Source: Flavobacteriales bacterium
Lineage (GTDB): Bacteria > Bacteroidota > Bacteroidia > Flavobacteriales_C > GCA-002722245
NCBI GenBank assembly: GCA_029251005.1
Contig: JAQXEE010000111.1
Span: 1-48,075 of the forward strand
Length of the DNA stretch: 48,075 bases
Reading direction: 5' to 3'
In this document: positions 1 through 10,313 of the stretch, piece by piece
Position numbering within the stretch: position 1 is the first letter of the stretch
How the letters are laid out: every line of letters begins with the position of its first letter
Notes under the pieces: model-generated
Seen by the model: only the letters and a program-made list of their open reading frames with translations
The model's database searches: none
Told to the model about the DNA's origin: nothing
Translations under genes and position numbers: made by a program

Positions 1-1
1 T

Positions 2-253
2 AATATTTAAATATAATTAGCCGCTGAATTACCCCAATTTAATTGGCGATTTATTGATGGGTTTTAAAAGGCTACTAAAGTTCCTTTTGTTCAGCATGAG
101 TTTATCAAAAACGAAACCCATTCATTTCAAGTTGAAGTAGAGCAATCGGAGGAAAGCATATAGGATCTGGCTGAATTTTTAATATAGGTTGGTTTTGGTA
201 ATTAAGACACTTCAGATATTGAGTATTACAAGTTTGGATCCTACTATTTGTAA
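2..253 (+). pseudogene. C-terminal part of a degraded protein-coding frame with in-frame TAA/TAG codons
   Basis: Frame 2 reads NI*I*LAAELPQFNWRFIDGF*KATKVPFVQHEFIKNETHSFQVEVEQSEESI*DLAEFLI*VGFGN*DTSDIEYYKFGSYYL*, ending in tandem TAATAG at 251-256. Composition is protein-like and there is no obvious frameshift. Family not recognised. Confidence 0.4.
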
Positions 254-275
254 TAGTATTAAAAATGTTGCTTTT

Positions 276-752
276 CTAAGAATTAATCAAACAAACAGCG
301 TGCGCGTTTACACCATCCTCAGAACCCACATAACCTAGTTTTTCGGTAGTTGTAGCTTTAACCGAAACTAAATCCATATCAATATCCATAACTTCAGCAA
401 GTTTTTTACGCATTGCTAAAATATGAGGTTTAATTTTCGGTAATTGTAAACTAATTGTAGCATCTACATTACCAATTGTGTACCCTTTTTCAGTGATTAA
501 TCGAACAACTTCTTTAAGTAAAATTTTGGAGTCGATGCCTTTGTAAGTGTCTGATGTGTCAGGAAAGTGATACCCAATATCTCCTAAGGCAGCAGCACCT
601 AATAGAGCATCACATATAGCATGAATAAGTACATCCGCATCCGAATGCCCCACAGCACCTTTATAGTGCTCCAATAATATTCCTCCTAACCAAAACTCTT
701 CCCCTTCTGCTAATTGGTGAACATCAAATCCAAATCCTACTCTGAAAGCCAT
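276..752 (-). CDS. ispF: 2-C-methyl-D-erythritol 2,4-cyclodiphosphate synthase
   Basis: MAFRVGFGFDVHQLAEGEEFWLGGI...GHSDADVLIHAICDALLGAAALGDIGYHFPDTS...; start placed at the internal Met (752), 1 bp after the porV stop. Confidence 0.96.
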   Translation of the reverse strand: MAFRVGFGFDVHQLAEGEEFWLGGILLEHYKGAVGHSDADVLIHAICDALLGAAALGDIGYHFPDTSDTYKGIDSKILLKEVVRLITEKGYTIGNVDATISLQLPKIKPHILAMRKKLAEVMDIDMDLVSVKATTTEKLGYVGSEDGVNAHAVCLINS

Positions 753-753
753 A

Positions 754-1980
754 TTAATCTGTTGTTTCTTCTGTTTTCGTTTTGATATCTGCAAAATCAA
801 AACTCATTGTAAATCTTAATGTATTCTCTAACGGATTTCTTTGGCTTAAAGGAACTAAGTACGAAAAGTCAAGGTTGAAAATGTTATATTTTAAACCAAG
901 TCCCATTGTGAGGTGGTTTCTATTTCCTTTATTTGGGTTTTCGTAAAAATACCCTGCTCTTAAAGCGAATTGTTTATCATACCAATATTCTGCACCAAAA
1001 GCAAAGTTTAATTCATTAAACTCTTCTCCTATTCCTCCAGGAGCATCAAGAAAAGACTGCGCTATTCCTGCTGCTACAGAAACATTTGGATCTTTTCCTG
1101 ATTCTATCTCATAATCTCCATTTGCATCTACAACAAAAGCATTGTTTTCATCTTTTTTATAGGCAGGGGGAGTGGGTACAAGAAGTTTATTAATATCAAG
1201 GTAGATTCCAAATTCATTAAATTCATCGATTTCAATATTTAATCCACCACCAATTTTTAAATTCATAGGAATAAAATCACGTTCTGCAGATTCACTGTAT
1301 GAAATTTTATTTCCAATGTTTTGTATGTTAAATCCAAAGGAAACATCAGCGCCTTTATCACCAAATTTAATAGGCTTAAGGTACATTCCATTTAAGTCTA
1401 CAGCAACAGCATGGCCAGCTTTAGAGTCTGACCCACCAATTGCCGCACCTGAGGTTAAGTTGCTAAATACATAACGAACAGCAAAACCTCCTGCAAAAGT
1501 GTTACTCATTTTATATCCAATACCTCCTAAGTCAATTGCTAATTCATTTGGGTTAACAGTTTGTGTTAAATTCCCGTCCTCACCTCTGAAATCGATTTTT
1601 CCAAGAGAAAAATATCTTAACCCATGAGAAACACTTACCCTTTCATTTAGTTTCCAGGTATATCCAATTTGAGCCATGCTAATATCATTTACTAAACTTC
1701 TTAACCAAGGAATGTAGGATATACTCAAAGACTGCTCCTGTTCTAGGAATGCCGTTTTCGCAGTGTTCCAATATGCAGAACTTGCATCTGGGGAAGTTGC
1801 TGCACCAACATCTCCCATTCCTCCAGCACGAGAGTCAGGTCCTATCATTAGAAAAGGAACTGCAGTAGTAATGGTGTTTAAAAATTGGCTATAATTAATT
1901 TCATCATCTTGAGATTTACCTTTGATATTAAGTAAAAAGACTAATGTCAAAACAACTGAAAATTGTTTATTTAATTTCAT
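754..1980 (-). CDS. porV: Type IX secretion system outer membrane protein PorV (LptO)
   Basis: Signal peptide then FLMIGPDSRAGGMGDVGAATSPDASSAYWN, typical of PorV; lies directly downstream of porU. Confidence 0.93.
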   Translation of the reverse strand: MKLNKQFSVVLTLVFLLNIKGKSQDDEINYSQFLNTITTAVPFLMIGPDSRAGGMGDVGAATSPDASSAYWNTAKTAFLEQEQSLSISYIPWLRSLVNDISMAQIGYTWKLNERVSVSHGLRYFSLGKIDFRGEDGNLTQTVNPNELAIDLGGIGYKMSNTFAGGFAVRYVFSNLTSGAAIGGSDSKAGHAVAVDLNGMYLKPIKFGDKGADVSFGFNIQNIGNKISYSESAERDFIPMNLKIGGGLNIEIDEFNEFGIYLDINKLLVPTPPAYKKDENNAFVVDANGDYEIESGKDPNVSVAAGIAQSFLDAPGGIGEEFNELNFAFGAEYWYDKQFALRAGYFYENPNKGNRNHLTMGLGLKYNIFNLDFSYLVPLSQRNPLENTLRFTMSFDFADIKTKTEETTD

Positions 1981-2014
1981 AGTCAACAAATATAATAGTT
2001 TAACGCAAATTTAC

Positions 2015-5000
2015 TTATCTAAGTATTACTAATTTTTCTAATTTTTTAGAGGAATCTCCATTTGGGGTTTGTACTTCTAATTGATAAATATAAACACCAC
2101 GACCAATTTGATCCCCGAAATCGTCTTTTCCATCCCATTCTATTGGGTTTGGTTTATTATTTCCTAAGGAGTTAATCTGAGTTTTAATAGACTTAATTAA
2201 TTTCCCAGATACAGTATAAATTTTGATTAAAACGTCCAAGTCTTGATTAATTTGATTGTGCTCAAAATAAAACTCAGTGTAGTTTGTAAATGGATTGGGG
2301 TAGTTGAAAATATGATCAATTGCTAGTTTTGAATTAGACGAAACGATAAATTCGGTGTAAGCTTTTCCTGAATTATTATTTACATCCCAAACCTTCAATG
2401 ATAGGCTATGTTGACCATCACTTAGTTCATTTAGTGGGTAGGCGATGTTTCCACTTTTATAATCATTGATTGTAGAAGAATAGTAGTTGTTAAGTATGAT
2501 TGGATTATTGAAATCTTCATCTAAAACAGCTGAAATATCATGACCTAAGCTTGTTCCCGAAGTATTTATACCATTATCGTCACTAACATTTGCTATTATG
2601 ACGGGATTTTCATCTGTTAAACCGCCGAATATGAAGTTGGTGTCGTTCATGAATAATTCAACAATCGGATTTATATCGTCATTAGTAGCGATTGATGAGC
2701 TACCACCAACAGTAAGATCTTCGGAAAATCCTTTACCATCAATACTATCGTTGGCAAAGTAATAACTTATTCTTCCTGACCCAAAGGTGTATTTAATATC
2801 TTTTGGGACGATAAATTCAAATTCAAATTTTCCATCAGTAACTGTAGCTACACCTTTATAAATAATACTATTCCTATTGTAAAAAGTGACTGTATTTCCA
2901 GTCCCGTTATTATTTAATGTAGAGGTTTCATTAAGCTTATCATAAACAATCGGATAAATATAACCGTCTATAATTGAAAGTTCATCATTGTCGTCTCTAA
3001 TTTCTCCTGATATTTTAATTTTATCTAAAGCTTTTAGGGTGTCTGGTGAGTTTAAAATATCGGTATCGTTAATTTTTGTTGTTACAACGTTGTATTTTGG
3101 ATAGGCCATTTTTAGCGCAGGGTCACCAAGTAAAACAAATTTACGATTGTTGAAATTTGTGCCTAAAGGACTTAAAGCTTTGGTAAGTCTAATAGCATCA
3201 CCGAGTCTTGGCATTTCTCCATTCAATTCATTTAAAACACTTTCAAAAAAGTTGATGCTAAAGCCAATATTGTTTGATATACCACCATAAACTAATCGAG
3301 TTGTGGTTATCATTCCTATTGCACCACCATTTGGATTTAAAATAACTAATTCACCAGCTGCAGTTCGCTCGGGGTCATCATATCGACTGAATTCGCAGGT
3401 AGCTGTTACAAAAACAGGCATTCCGTTCATGTTATCCCACGCGTTAATATCACTAACACTTAAAACTCTTTCGTCACCCCATCCAGCTTCACCCCCATGA
3501 CCGATATAACTCACGAAAAAAGCACCTTCATTCATTGTTATTCTTATGGCTTCGCTCACATCAGGATATCTACCGCCTCCAGCGGTTGATTCTTTGTTAT
3601 AAGCATCGAAATAAACTTTTCGTGAATTAAATGAACTATCCTGATCGAGGTAGGCGTCAATAATCATTTCTGTTTGGTTCATATGGGCAACGGTATATCC
3701 ATCAGAGTTAGAGCCATCATCAGCAACAAATAGAATAGTGTTTTTCCAATCCCCGTAAGTTGATTTTATATCGTTTCCTTCCAGCTTATTATAAGCCATT
3801 TTGTTTTGTGATGATGCATAGTGTTTTACTTTTTTGACAAATCCTTTTGCATCAGTTAAATTTCTTGCTGGAAAACGACCTATTCCAATGTCAACAGATG
3901 CAGAACTACTGTAAATAGAATTAGCGTCGTTAAGCATTCCGAAATAATCATCACTAACAAAGCTACTCGTTGGAGAAATTGAATTTTCTGACTGGAAGGA
4001 TGGTATGTATTTGAGGCCTTTATTCACCCGGTTTTTAGGGTCGTATGAACCATCTCCCATTAAGAATAGATATTTAATTCGAGTTTCACTGCTACTTGCG
4101 TTTTCATATAAATGTTGGATGAAATTTCTAATTGCAGTAATGTCAGCGTGACCATTTGAAAATTCATTATAAACCTCTTGTAATGAAACAACTTTAGTTG
4201 AAAGTTTTGAGTTGTTTTTATGAAAGTTGGCTAATTCTTCAGTTTCGTTCAAATAGTCATTTAAAGAAATTAAAATGTAATCAATGTCGACATATGAAGC
4301 TAAATTTTGATTAGCGATTTTACCTGCGAAAAAAGGCTTTTTTGATATTGATGGATTAAAAACGACAAACTCTTTTATAGAGTCTGTTTCAATTTTAAAA
4401 CTTAAAATATCACTGCTTAAGTTACAAATAACCTCTTGCGTATTATATGGGTTGGTTACATCCCATACCTTTGAATTTGAAGTTGTATTTGAAATTTGAA
4501 ATTCACTAATATTTCCAGACCCAACTGTTGAAGGTTGACTGAAAAATAATTGATTAGAATTCAAACGTAAATCACAATTAGTTTTAACTTCAACGTAATC
4601 AAACCAAGCTGTAGCACTAGAGTTAGGGAAGGAGTAAGTAAATGATAAATTAAGGTTGGAAGAAGTTAAATCAAAACTATCTGTATCGTTTAAGATCATC
4701 ACGTATTGCGCAGTGTAATTGGAGCTTATTTTTGATGCGTTTGCAGAAGTTTTAACCGTTGTTCCATTTGCTTTAATTACAAAGTTATTATTATAATTCG
4801 TTGTGGATCGAACGCCTATTCTTGTCTTGATATGAATTTTTTCTTCCGCTACTTTATTCGGGAAAGAAAAGTTGAAACTCTGCGTTAAACCATTAGATAA
4901 ATCGAAACGTTCTCCAAACCATTGTTTACCCGATTTTATTAAGTTGTATTTATCCAATTCATGAAACTGATGATTTTCGTAAGTTGTAATTGAGTTAGTA

Positions 5001-5887
5001 GATGGTGAACTTGATTCATTTACCAATTGGATTCTTTTTGCTTCATCGGTATCGATGTTTATATAATAAAAGACAGTATCAGTATATAAATGTTTTTCAT
5101 GATTGTATTTTTTTTGAGTTTGACTCCATTCCCAAGTATTGGCTGCTTTTGCAAAAAAAAGTAGGTACTCATTAGTATTGAATACACCGTCATTATCACC
5201 TTCAAAATGAATTGGTATTTCAGGAATTGATAAAGGAGTTCCAGAAGTTGCGTCTTCGGATAGCATACCTTCAGAATATCCAAATATTCGAATGTTTTTT
5301 GGATTTACACTTGAGATTGGAATACCGTTGTTTGAAAAGAAACTCTTACTTAGTTTTTGAATACCAGTTGATGTTACTCCTATTTTGTACCAATCACCGG
5401 TTGCTAGAGGAGAGTTTGCAGAGGATCTTAAATTAGGTGTTCTAAGTTGTGAAATTGAATTTGTTTTAATGGTTATTGAGTAATCAAAAGAGATCATTTT
5501 TTCTGAAATTCCAATTTCATTTTGTCTAATTACAGGAATTAAAAACTGAATGATTGTCTCTGTCCCACTTTTTTTTATGATTTTTTGAATTTTTTGATCG
5601 TATTGTAACCAAGGGTAGCTTGATGTTAGTTTGTCATATTTAGTGTCAATAATTGTAATGCTCGCATCATCAACGTTTTGCTGTGTTATTTTGGAAACAA
5701 CATAAAATGGAAAGCAATTCTTAGTTGGATAGAATGCTTTTTTAAAATAGGGTTTTTTAATAGGTTCTAAATTACTTAATCTTTCTGTAACATCATTTTC
5801 CCAAACAAGCGCAACGTGCTTGTTTTCTTGAGCTTTTATGTTAAAAAACATAAAAGTTAATAATGTAATTTGAATAAATACTTTCAT
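2015..5887 (-). CDS. porU: Type IX secretion system sortase PorU (C25 gingipain-like)
   Basis: C25 motifs YLFLMGDGSYDP, VSYIGHGGEAGWGDERVLS, VFVTATCEFSRYDDPERTAAGE; C-terminal YPNPF...GRGVYIYQL type-A CTD-like domain; adjacent to porV. Confidence 0.94.
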   Translation of the reverse strand: MKVFIQITLLTFMFFNIKAQENKHVALVWENDVTERLSNLEPIKKPYFKKAFYPTKNCFPFYVVSKITQQNVDDASITIIDTKYDKLTSSYPWLQYDQKIQKIIKKSGTETIIQFLIPVIRQNEIGISEKMISFDYSITIKTNSISQLRTPNLRSSANSPLATGDWYKIGVTSTGIQKLSKSFFSNNGIPISSVNPKNIRIFGYSEGMLSEDATSGTPLSIPEIPIHFEGDNDGVFNTNEYLLFFAKAANTWEWSQTQKKYNHEKHLYTDTVFYYINIDTDEAKRIQLVNESSSPSTNSITTYENHQFHELDKYNLIKSGKQWFGERFDLSNGLTQSFNFSFPNKVAEEKIHIKTRIGVRSTTNYNNNFVIKANGTTVKTSANASKISSNYTAQYVMILNDTDSFDLTSSNLNLSFTYSFPNSSATAWFDYVEVKTNCDLRLNSNQLFFSQPSTVGSGNISEFQISNTTSNSKVWDVTNPYNTQEVICNLSSDILSFKIETDSIKEFVVFNPSISKKPFFAGKIANQNLASYVDIDYILISLNDYLNETEELANFHKNNSKLSTKVVSLQEVYNEFSNGHADITAIRNFIQHLYENASSSETRIKYLFLMGDGSYDPKNRVNKGLKYIPSFQSENSISPTSSFVSDDYFGMLNDANSIYSSSASVDIGIGRFPARNLTDAKGFVKKVKHYASSQNKMAYNKLEGNDIKSTYGDWKNTILFVADDGSNSDGYTVAHMNQTEMIIDAYLDQDSSFNSRKVYFDAYNKESTAGGGRYPDVSEAIRITMNEGAFFVSYIGHGGEAGWGDERVLSVSDINAWDNMNGMPVFVTATCEFSRYDDPERTAAGELVILNPNGGAIGMITTTRLVYGGISNNIGFSINFFESVLNELNGEMPRLGDAIRLTKALSPLGTNFNNRKFVLLGDPALKMAYPKYNVVTTKINDTDILNSPDTLKALDKIKISGEIRDDNDELSIIDGYIYPIVYDKLNETSTLNNNGTGNTVTFYNRNSIIYKGVATVTDGKFEFEFIVPKDIKYTFGSGRISYYFANDSIDGKGFSEDLTVGGSSSIATNDDINPIVELFMNDTNFIFGGLTDENPVIIANVSDDNGINTSGTSLGHDISAVLDEDFNNPIILNNYYSSTINDYKSGNIAYPLNELSDGQHSLSLKVWDVNNNSGKAYTEFIVSSNSKLAIDHIFNYPNPFTNYTEFYFEHNQINQDLDVLIKIYTVSGKLIKSIKTQINSLGNNKPNPIEWDGKDDFGDQIGRGVYIYQLEVQTPNGDSSKKLEKLVILR

Positions 5888-5981
5888 AATCAGTGCTCTA
5901 AACGCAACGTTTACAAATCTATTGTTTTAGCTCAGACTTAAATAAGGGTTGTATGCCAACTAACAATTTAAGTTAAGACGA

Positions 5982-7769
5982 TTATTGTTCAAAGAGTTGT
6001 TTCTTATACAAATTGTTATAATTTTTATTAAGATCAATTAATTCTTTATGGGTTCCTTGTTCAATTATTTCCCCATTATCAATCATAATAATTTGATCAG
6101 CATGCTGAATTGTTGAAATTCTATGACTAACGATTATAGTGGTTTTGTCAACCATTATTGACTTTAAATTTCCTAGGATTTCTTCTTCCGTTTCTGTGTC
6201 TACAGCCGAAAGACAATCATCAAAAATTAAAATATTTGGATTTTTTAAAATCGCTCTAGCAACACTAATTCTTTGTTTCTGACCTCCAGAAAGTGTAATA
6301 CCTCTTTCACCAACTTTAGTTTTATAACCATCTTCGAAATTAATGATGTTTTCATGAACAGCAGCCTGCTTTGCTGCCCATATAACTTTTTCTGTGTTTG
6401 ATTTTTCTTCATTTCCAAATGTTCCAAAACTGATGTTATTCGAAATTGTATCTGAGAATAAAAAAACTTCTTGTGGAACACAACCAGTTTGATTTCTTAA
6501 ACTATTTAAATTTATCGATTCAATGTTTTGATTATCAACAAATATTTCACCTGTATTACAATCATACATTCTATTTAATAGCTGGATAATTGTGGATTTA
6601 CCAGAACCTGTTTTACCAACAATGGCTAAAGTTTTTCCCGGTTTAATGCTAAATGAAATGTTTTTTAATGCTCTAATTCCGCTTTCTGGGTAAGTGAATG
6701 AAACATTTTTAAACTCAACATTTCCAACTATATCTATTGGTATGGGGTTGTTACTTTGAATTTTAGGCTCGGTTTTTAAAAATTCATTTATTCTTTTTTG
6801 ACTTGTAACCGCACGCTGAATTAACGAAGTTACCCAACCTAAGGATGCAACAGGCCATGTTAATAGATTTATATAGATTACAAACTCACCAATATTTCCA
6901 TAAGTGATGGTTCCTTTTATAACTTCAAGTCCTCCAACATAAATTGTGATTAGTGTACTTAAAACAGGAAGAAATAAAATGATGGGGTGAAAGAGAGATT
7001 CTGTTTTTACTAAGTCCATTGCAGTATCCTTATACTGTTTAGATTCTTCATTAAAATTTTGAATGGTATCTTCAGACTTGTTGTAAGCTTTAATCACTCT
7101 AATTCCTGCAAATGTTTCCTGGCTTAAACTGAAAATTCGAGACAATTGATTTTGAACGCGTTCACTTTTAACATTAATTAGTCTGGAAACGTAATAAATT
7201 GTCACAGACATTACAGGGAGTGGAAGCAAAATGTATAGGCTCAATTCAGGATTGATATTAACCATTGTAGTTATGACGAAAGCAAACAAAACAATTAAAT
7301 TTATTAAGTACATGATCGAAGGACCAACGTACATTCTAACTTTACTCACATCATCACCAATTCGGTTCATGATATCACCCGTTTTATTCATTTTATAAAA
7401 GGAAGTATCTAACTGCTGATACTTATTGTATATGTCGTTTTTTAAATCAAACTCAATAAATCGAGATACCATTATAATGGTGTATCGCATAAAAAAAGTG
7501 AATACCCCTTTTATTAACGCTAAGCCAATTAGCGCAGCACCAAATAGTAATAAACTCATGACTAATTCATCATAAATATCTTTTTGGATAAATGAACCCT
7601 CCACCATGTTATAGGTGTTTAAGGATTCGATTACTGTGTCAATTGCAGTTCTAAAAATCTTTGCAGGATAAAGGTTAAACCAATTGGCACAAATAATAAA
7701 GAATACACCCAGAATTAGTCGGCCCTTATATTTAATTAAGTATTTATTTAACGCCTTTAATTCCTTCAC
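5982..7769 (-). CDS. ABC transporter, fused permease/ATPase (MsbA/LmrA-like)
   Basis: N-terminal TM region; Walker A GKTGSGKST, signature LSGGQKQRISVARA, Walker B ILIFDDCLSAVD. Confidence 0.93.
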   Translation of the reverse strand: MKELKALNKYLIKYKGRLILGVFFIICANWFNLYPAKIFRTAIDTVIESLNTYNMVEGSFIQKDIYDELVMSLLLFGAALIGLALIKGVFTFFMRYTIIMVSRFIEFDLKNDIYNKYQQLDTSFYKMNKTGDIMNRIGDDVSKVRMYVGPSIMYLINLIVLFAFVITTMVNINPELSLYILLPLPVMSVTIYYVSRLINVKSERVQNQLSRIFSLSQETFAGIRVIKAYNKSEDTIQNFNEESKQYKDTAMDLVKTESLFHPIILFLPVLSTLITIYVGGLEVIKGTITYGNIGEFVIYINLLTWPVASLGWVTSLIQRAVTSQKRINEFLKTEPKIQSNNPIPIDIVGNVEFKNVSFTYPESGIRALKNISFSIKPGKTLAIVGKTGSGKSTIIQLLNRMYDCNTGEIFVDNQNIESINLNSLRNQTGCVPQEVFLFSDTISNNISFGTFGNEEKSNTEKVIWAAKQAAVHENIINFEDGYKTKVGERGITLSGGQKQRISVARAILKNPNILIFDDCLSAVDTETEEEILGNLKSIMVDKTTIIVSHRISTIQHADQIIMIDNGEIIEQGTHKELIDLNKNYNNLYKKQLFEQ

Positions 7770-7858
7770 TAGATTTTGTCCTTGTAGTAACGCGAAAATA
7801 AACTAATCTGACTTGTTTAAAAAGGAATGTTATTGATAATAATTATAAATTAAAATGA

Positions 7859-8329
7859 TTAAACTTCATTCACTTTAATTCTTCTCAAAACAAGCGGAGC
7901 AATAGTAAACGAACCGATAATTATGGAAACGACTCCGATTGCGATTGGAATAAGTGTAAACAAAAGTTTCTTTTCTTCTAAATCATTAATGAAATATTTT
8001 GCAAACTTTAATTTATTAAAAAGATTTATATAAGTTGCAATGGCAAATGAAGACCATACAATGGTGTTTATTTTAAATGAATAAAGAAAACAAGCTGTTG
8101 AAAATTTATATTTTGAAAGGTGCTTTGGTATTTTTTTTCCAGCAAGAAATAATGCAATAGTAAGCGCGACTAAAAAAACAATAGAAGGAGTTCCATAAAT
8201 AAAATGCATTGGAATCATACTAAACCCGAATCCAGTATAAAGTTTAGGCGAGAAAAAAGCAATTAAACCAAAAGACACTCCAACTGGGAGTCCAATAGCG
8301 TAAGAAAAAAGTACACTTTTTGATTGCAC
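7859..8329 (-). CDS. Hypothetical multi-pass membrane protein
   Basis: 156-aa ORF with about four hydrophobic segments. Confidence 0.6.
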   Translation of the reverse strand: MQSKSVLFSYAIGLPVGVSFGLIAFFSPKLYTGFGFSMIPMHFIYGTPSIVFLVALTIALFLAGKKIPKHLSKYKFSTACFLYSFKINTIVWSSFAIATYINLFNKLKFAKYFINDLEEKKLLFTLIPIAIGVVSIIIGSFTIAPLVLRRIKVNEV

Positions 8330-8345
8330 AATCTAAATATACAAA

Positions 8346-8378
8346 AAACTCGTTTTTTTTAATTGTAAAAACGAGTTT
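8346..8378 (-). terminator. Rho-independent terminator of the TPR gene
   Basis: AAACTCGTTTTT-ttaattgt-AAAAACGAGTTT; on the minus strand it is followed by a T tract; sits just after the stop at 8422. Confidence 0.7.
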
Positions 8379-8421
8379 AATTATGGTTACACTGTAACAT
8401 ATTTAATATGCAAGCAATCCT

Positions 8422-9486
8422 TTATTTAAACGAGTAATTACCAGCGAAGCTGTAATATTTTTTCAAGTCTTCATCGTTGTTTTTTATCCATTTTTTAACT
8501 TCTTTAATTTTGTTTTCAAAGGAGTTAATATGATATGTAAAGCTTGTGGTGTGATTCTTTTTTTCTAATTGCGTAAAGAAAGGGATGAGGTACTCACTAT
8601 TAAATCCTTCCGTTTTCTTTTCAATTCCATCAATCATTTCAATAATTGTCTTAAAATTGCTTGAAAAATCTTGAAGCTCGGTTTTTTTCTGCTTTTTTTC
8701 TATCCCTGATAACGCATTTCCTAGTACACCTAATAATGACATACTCATTTCAATACTTTGAAATTCATTAGGCATTGTGTCTAATCTTGAATTATTTATT
8801 TCAAGTGTAAACGTGTTGCTATTTCCTGTTTTCTTCGCTGGTAATTTGTTTACCTGTTTTGTTAAAAATGGAAGAATTTTTTGTGCTCGATCTCCTTCAG
8901 GCTCTAAAATCATAAATCTTGAAAGCGCTAAAATTGCAGAAATTTTATTTCCAAAAATGTCTTCTATAATTCCTAAATAATAAACAGAACTTGCATGCCT
9001 TGGGTTTAATTTAGCAGAAGCTTGAAAAGCTACACGCGCTTCATAATAATCTTTCAAATTATAAGCAGTAATTGCTTTGTTAAAATGAAGCATATAATGT
9101 GAAGGGAATTTTGAGATTGCTTGATCGTAAACATCCATCGCTTCTCTTGGCTTTCCTGTTACGTCAAGTGTGTTGGCGTAAAGGGTAAAAACTTGTTTTA
9201 ATGTTTTAGAATCAGGAAAACGGTGAATTGCTTTTTTACACAGTAAAATAGTTCCGTCATAATCCTTTAGCATATAGCTTGAATATCCCATTTCATAAAG
9301 AACTAGTACATTCGTAGAATCAATTTCAAATGCTTTTTTATATTTTTTGATTGCCTTTTTATACTGACCAGCGTCATGAAATGTGATGCCTTCTCTAATA
9401 AGGTCTTTAGCAGTACTGGTTTGACCAAATGTTGTAATCGAAATAACTAGGGTTAGTAGTAATGAAATTAGATTTTTAATTTTCAT
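8422..9486 (-). CDS. Tetratricopeptide-repeat secreted protein
   Basis: Signal peptide; TPR-like GQYKKAIKKYKKAFEIDSTNVLVLYEMGYSSYMLKDY and following repeats. Confidence 0.8.
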   Translation of the reverse strand: MKIKNLISLLLTLVISITTFGQTSTAKDLIREGITFHDAGQYKKAIKKYKKAFEIDSTNVLVLYEMGYSSYMLKDYDGTILLCKKAIHRFPDSKTLKQVFTLYANTLDVTGKPREAMDVYDQAISKFPSHYMLHFNKAITAYNLKDYYEARVAFQASAKLNPRHASSVYYLGIIEDIFGNKISAILALSRFMILEPEGDRAQKILPFLTKQVNKLPAKKTGNSNTFTLEINNSRLDTMPNEFQSIEMSMSLLGVLGNALSGIEKKQKKTELQDFSSNFKTIIEMIDGIEKKTEGFNSEYLIPFFTQLEKKNHTTSFTYHINSFENKIKEVKKWIKNNDEDLKKYYSFAGNYSFK

Positions 9487-9547
9487 TATTTTAATTTTTT
9501 GATCGTTAAATATAGAATTATATACTTTAATTCAAGTTGGTCTTCGT

Positions 9548-9587
9548 TTTATGTTAAAGTTCATCAAAATGTGAACTTTAACATAAA
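9548..9587. repeat. Perfect 16-bp inverted repeat, 8-nt loop
   Basis: TTTATGTTAAAGTTCA-tcaaaatg-TGAACTTTAACATAAA; spans the 3' end and stop codon of the LytTR regulator gene; no U tract follows. Confidence 0.9.
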
Positions 9588-10313
9588 CCTATCTTTTCTA
9601 CTAGAGGAGAGCGGTACAGAAATCCCATTGTTTAATTTAATTTCACCCGTTTTTCCTTTTTGATAAGAATCCACATAGTTTATGTTAATTATGTGACTTT
9701 TGTGAACCCTTAAAAAATTAAATTCAGTAAGCGCCTCCTCAAAGAACTTAAGTGTTTTACAAACCGTTTTCTTTTTCCCATCCGCTAGGTAAAAGTCTGT
9801 CAGATTATCATTGGCTTTGCAACGAATAATGTCTTTTAATTTTACAACATCAAATCCCTCCATAGTAGGAAGTACAATTTTTTTAAGCTGTTTGTTTTCA
9901 ATTGAAAGGTTTTCTAAAAGAATATTAGCTGTTTTAAAACCCGACTGTTGAACAAGGTTATCCACTACTTTATCAACTGCGATAATCAATTCATCAATAT
10001 CAACAGGCTTTAATAAGTAGGAGCAAGAGCTTAAATTAATAGCTTGGAGTGCATAATTACTAAAAGCCGTCACAAAAATAGTTTCAAAAGGAATCTCAGT
10101 GTATTTATCCAACAAGTCAAAAGCATTTCCAAAAGGCATTTCGATATCTAAAAACACCAATTGTGGTTGCGTTTTTTGAATCAAATCATAGCCTTCTTTT
10201 ATATTTGCAGCTTCACCCAATAATTCAATCTGCGGACAGTATTTTAAGAGGTAATTCCTTAATGTTAATCTGCTTGCTGCTTCGTCTTCTATAATTACCG
10301 CCTTAATTTTCAT
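9564..10313 (-). CDS. LytTR-family response regulator
   Basis: Receiver domain (KAVIIEDEAASR, LVFLDIEMPFGNAFDLL, TAFSNYALQAI, YLLKPVDIDEL) plus LytTR C-terminus (DIIRCKANDNLTDFYL, FLRVHKSHIININYV, VPLSSSRKDRF). Confidence 0.95.
   Translation of the reverse strand: MKIKAVIIEDEAASRLTLRNYLLKYCPQIELLGEAANIKEGYDLIQKTQPQLVFLDIEMPFGNAFDLLDKYTEIPFETIFVTAFSNYALQAINLSSCSYLLKPVDIDELIIAVDKVVDNLVQQSGFKTANILLENLSIENKQLKKIVLPTMEGFDVVKLKDIIRCKANDNLTDFYLADGKKKTVCKTLKFFEEALTEFNFLRVHKSHIININYVDSYQKGKTGEIKLNNGISVPLSSSRKDRFMLKFTF

Noticed and set aside
1-256. Organism-wide TAA/TAG-to-Gln recoding, prompted by the left-edge frame and the fabF TAA
   Set aside because: Other genes in the window end normally at TAA/TAG with intact neighbours and terminators, and Gln is encoded by CAA/CAG throughout.
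2006-2013. TAAATTTG on the minus strand as a dedicated porV promoter
   Set aside because: No -33 TTTG at the expected 19-bp spacing; lies inside the porU 3' end region.
3303-3500. 65-aa plus-strand ORF
   Set aside because: Antisense inside porU; shadow ORF.
5059-5436. Two 74-aa ORFs (minus and plus)
   Set aside because: Both lie inside the porU coding sequence in other frames; no family features.
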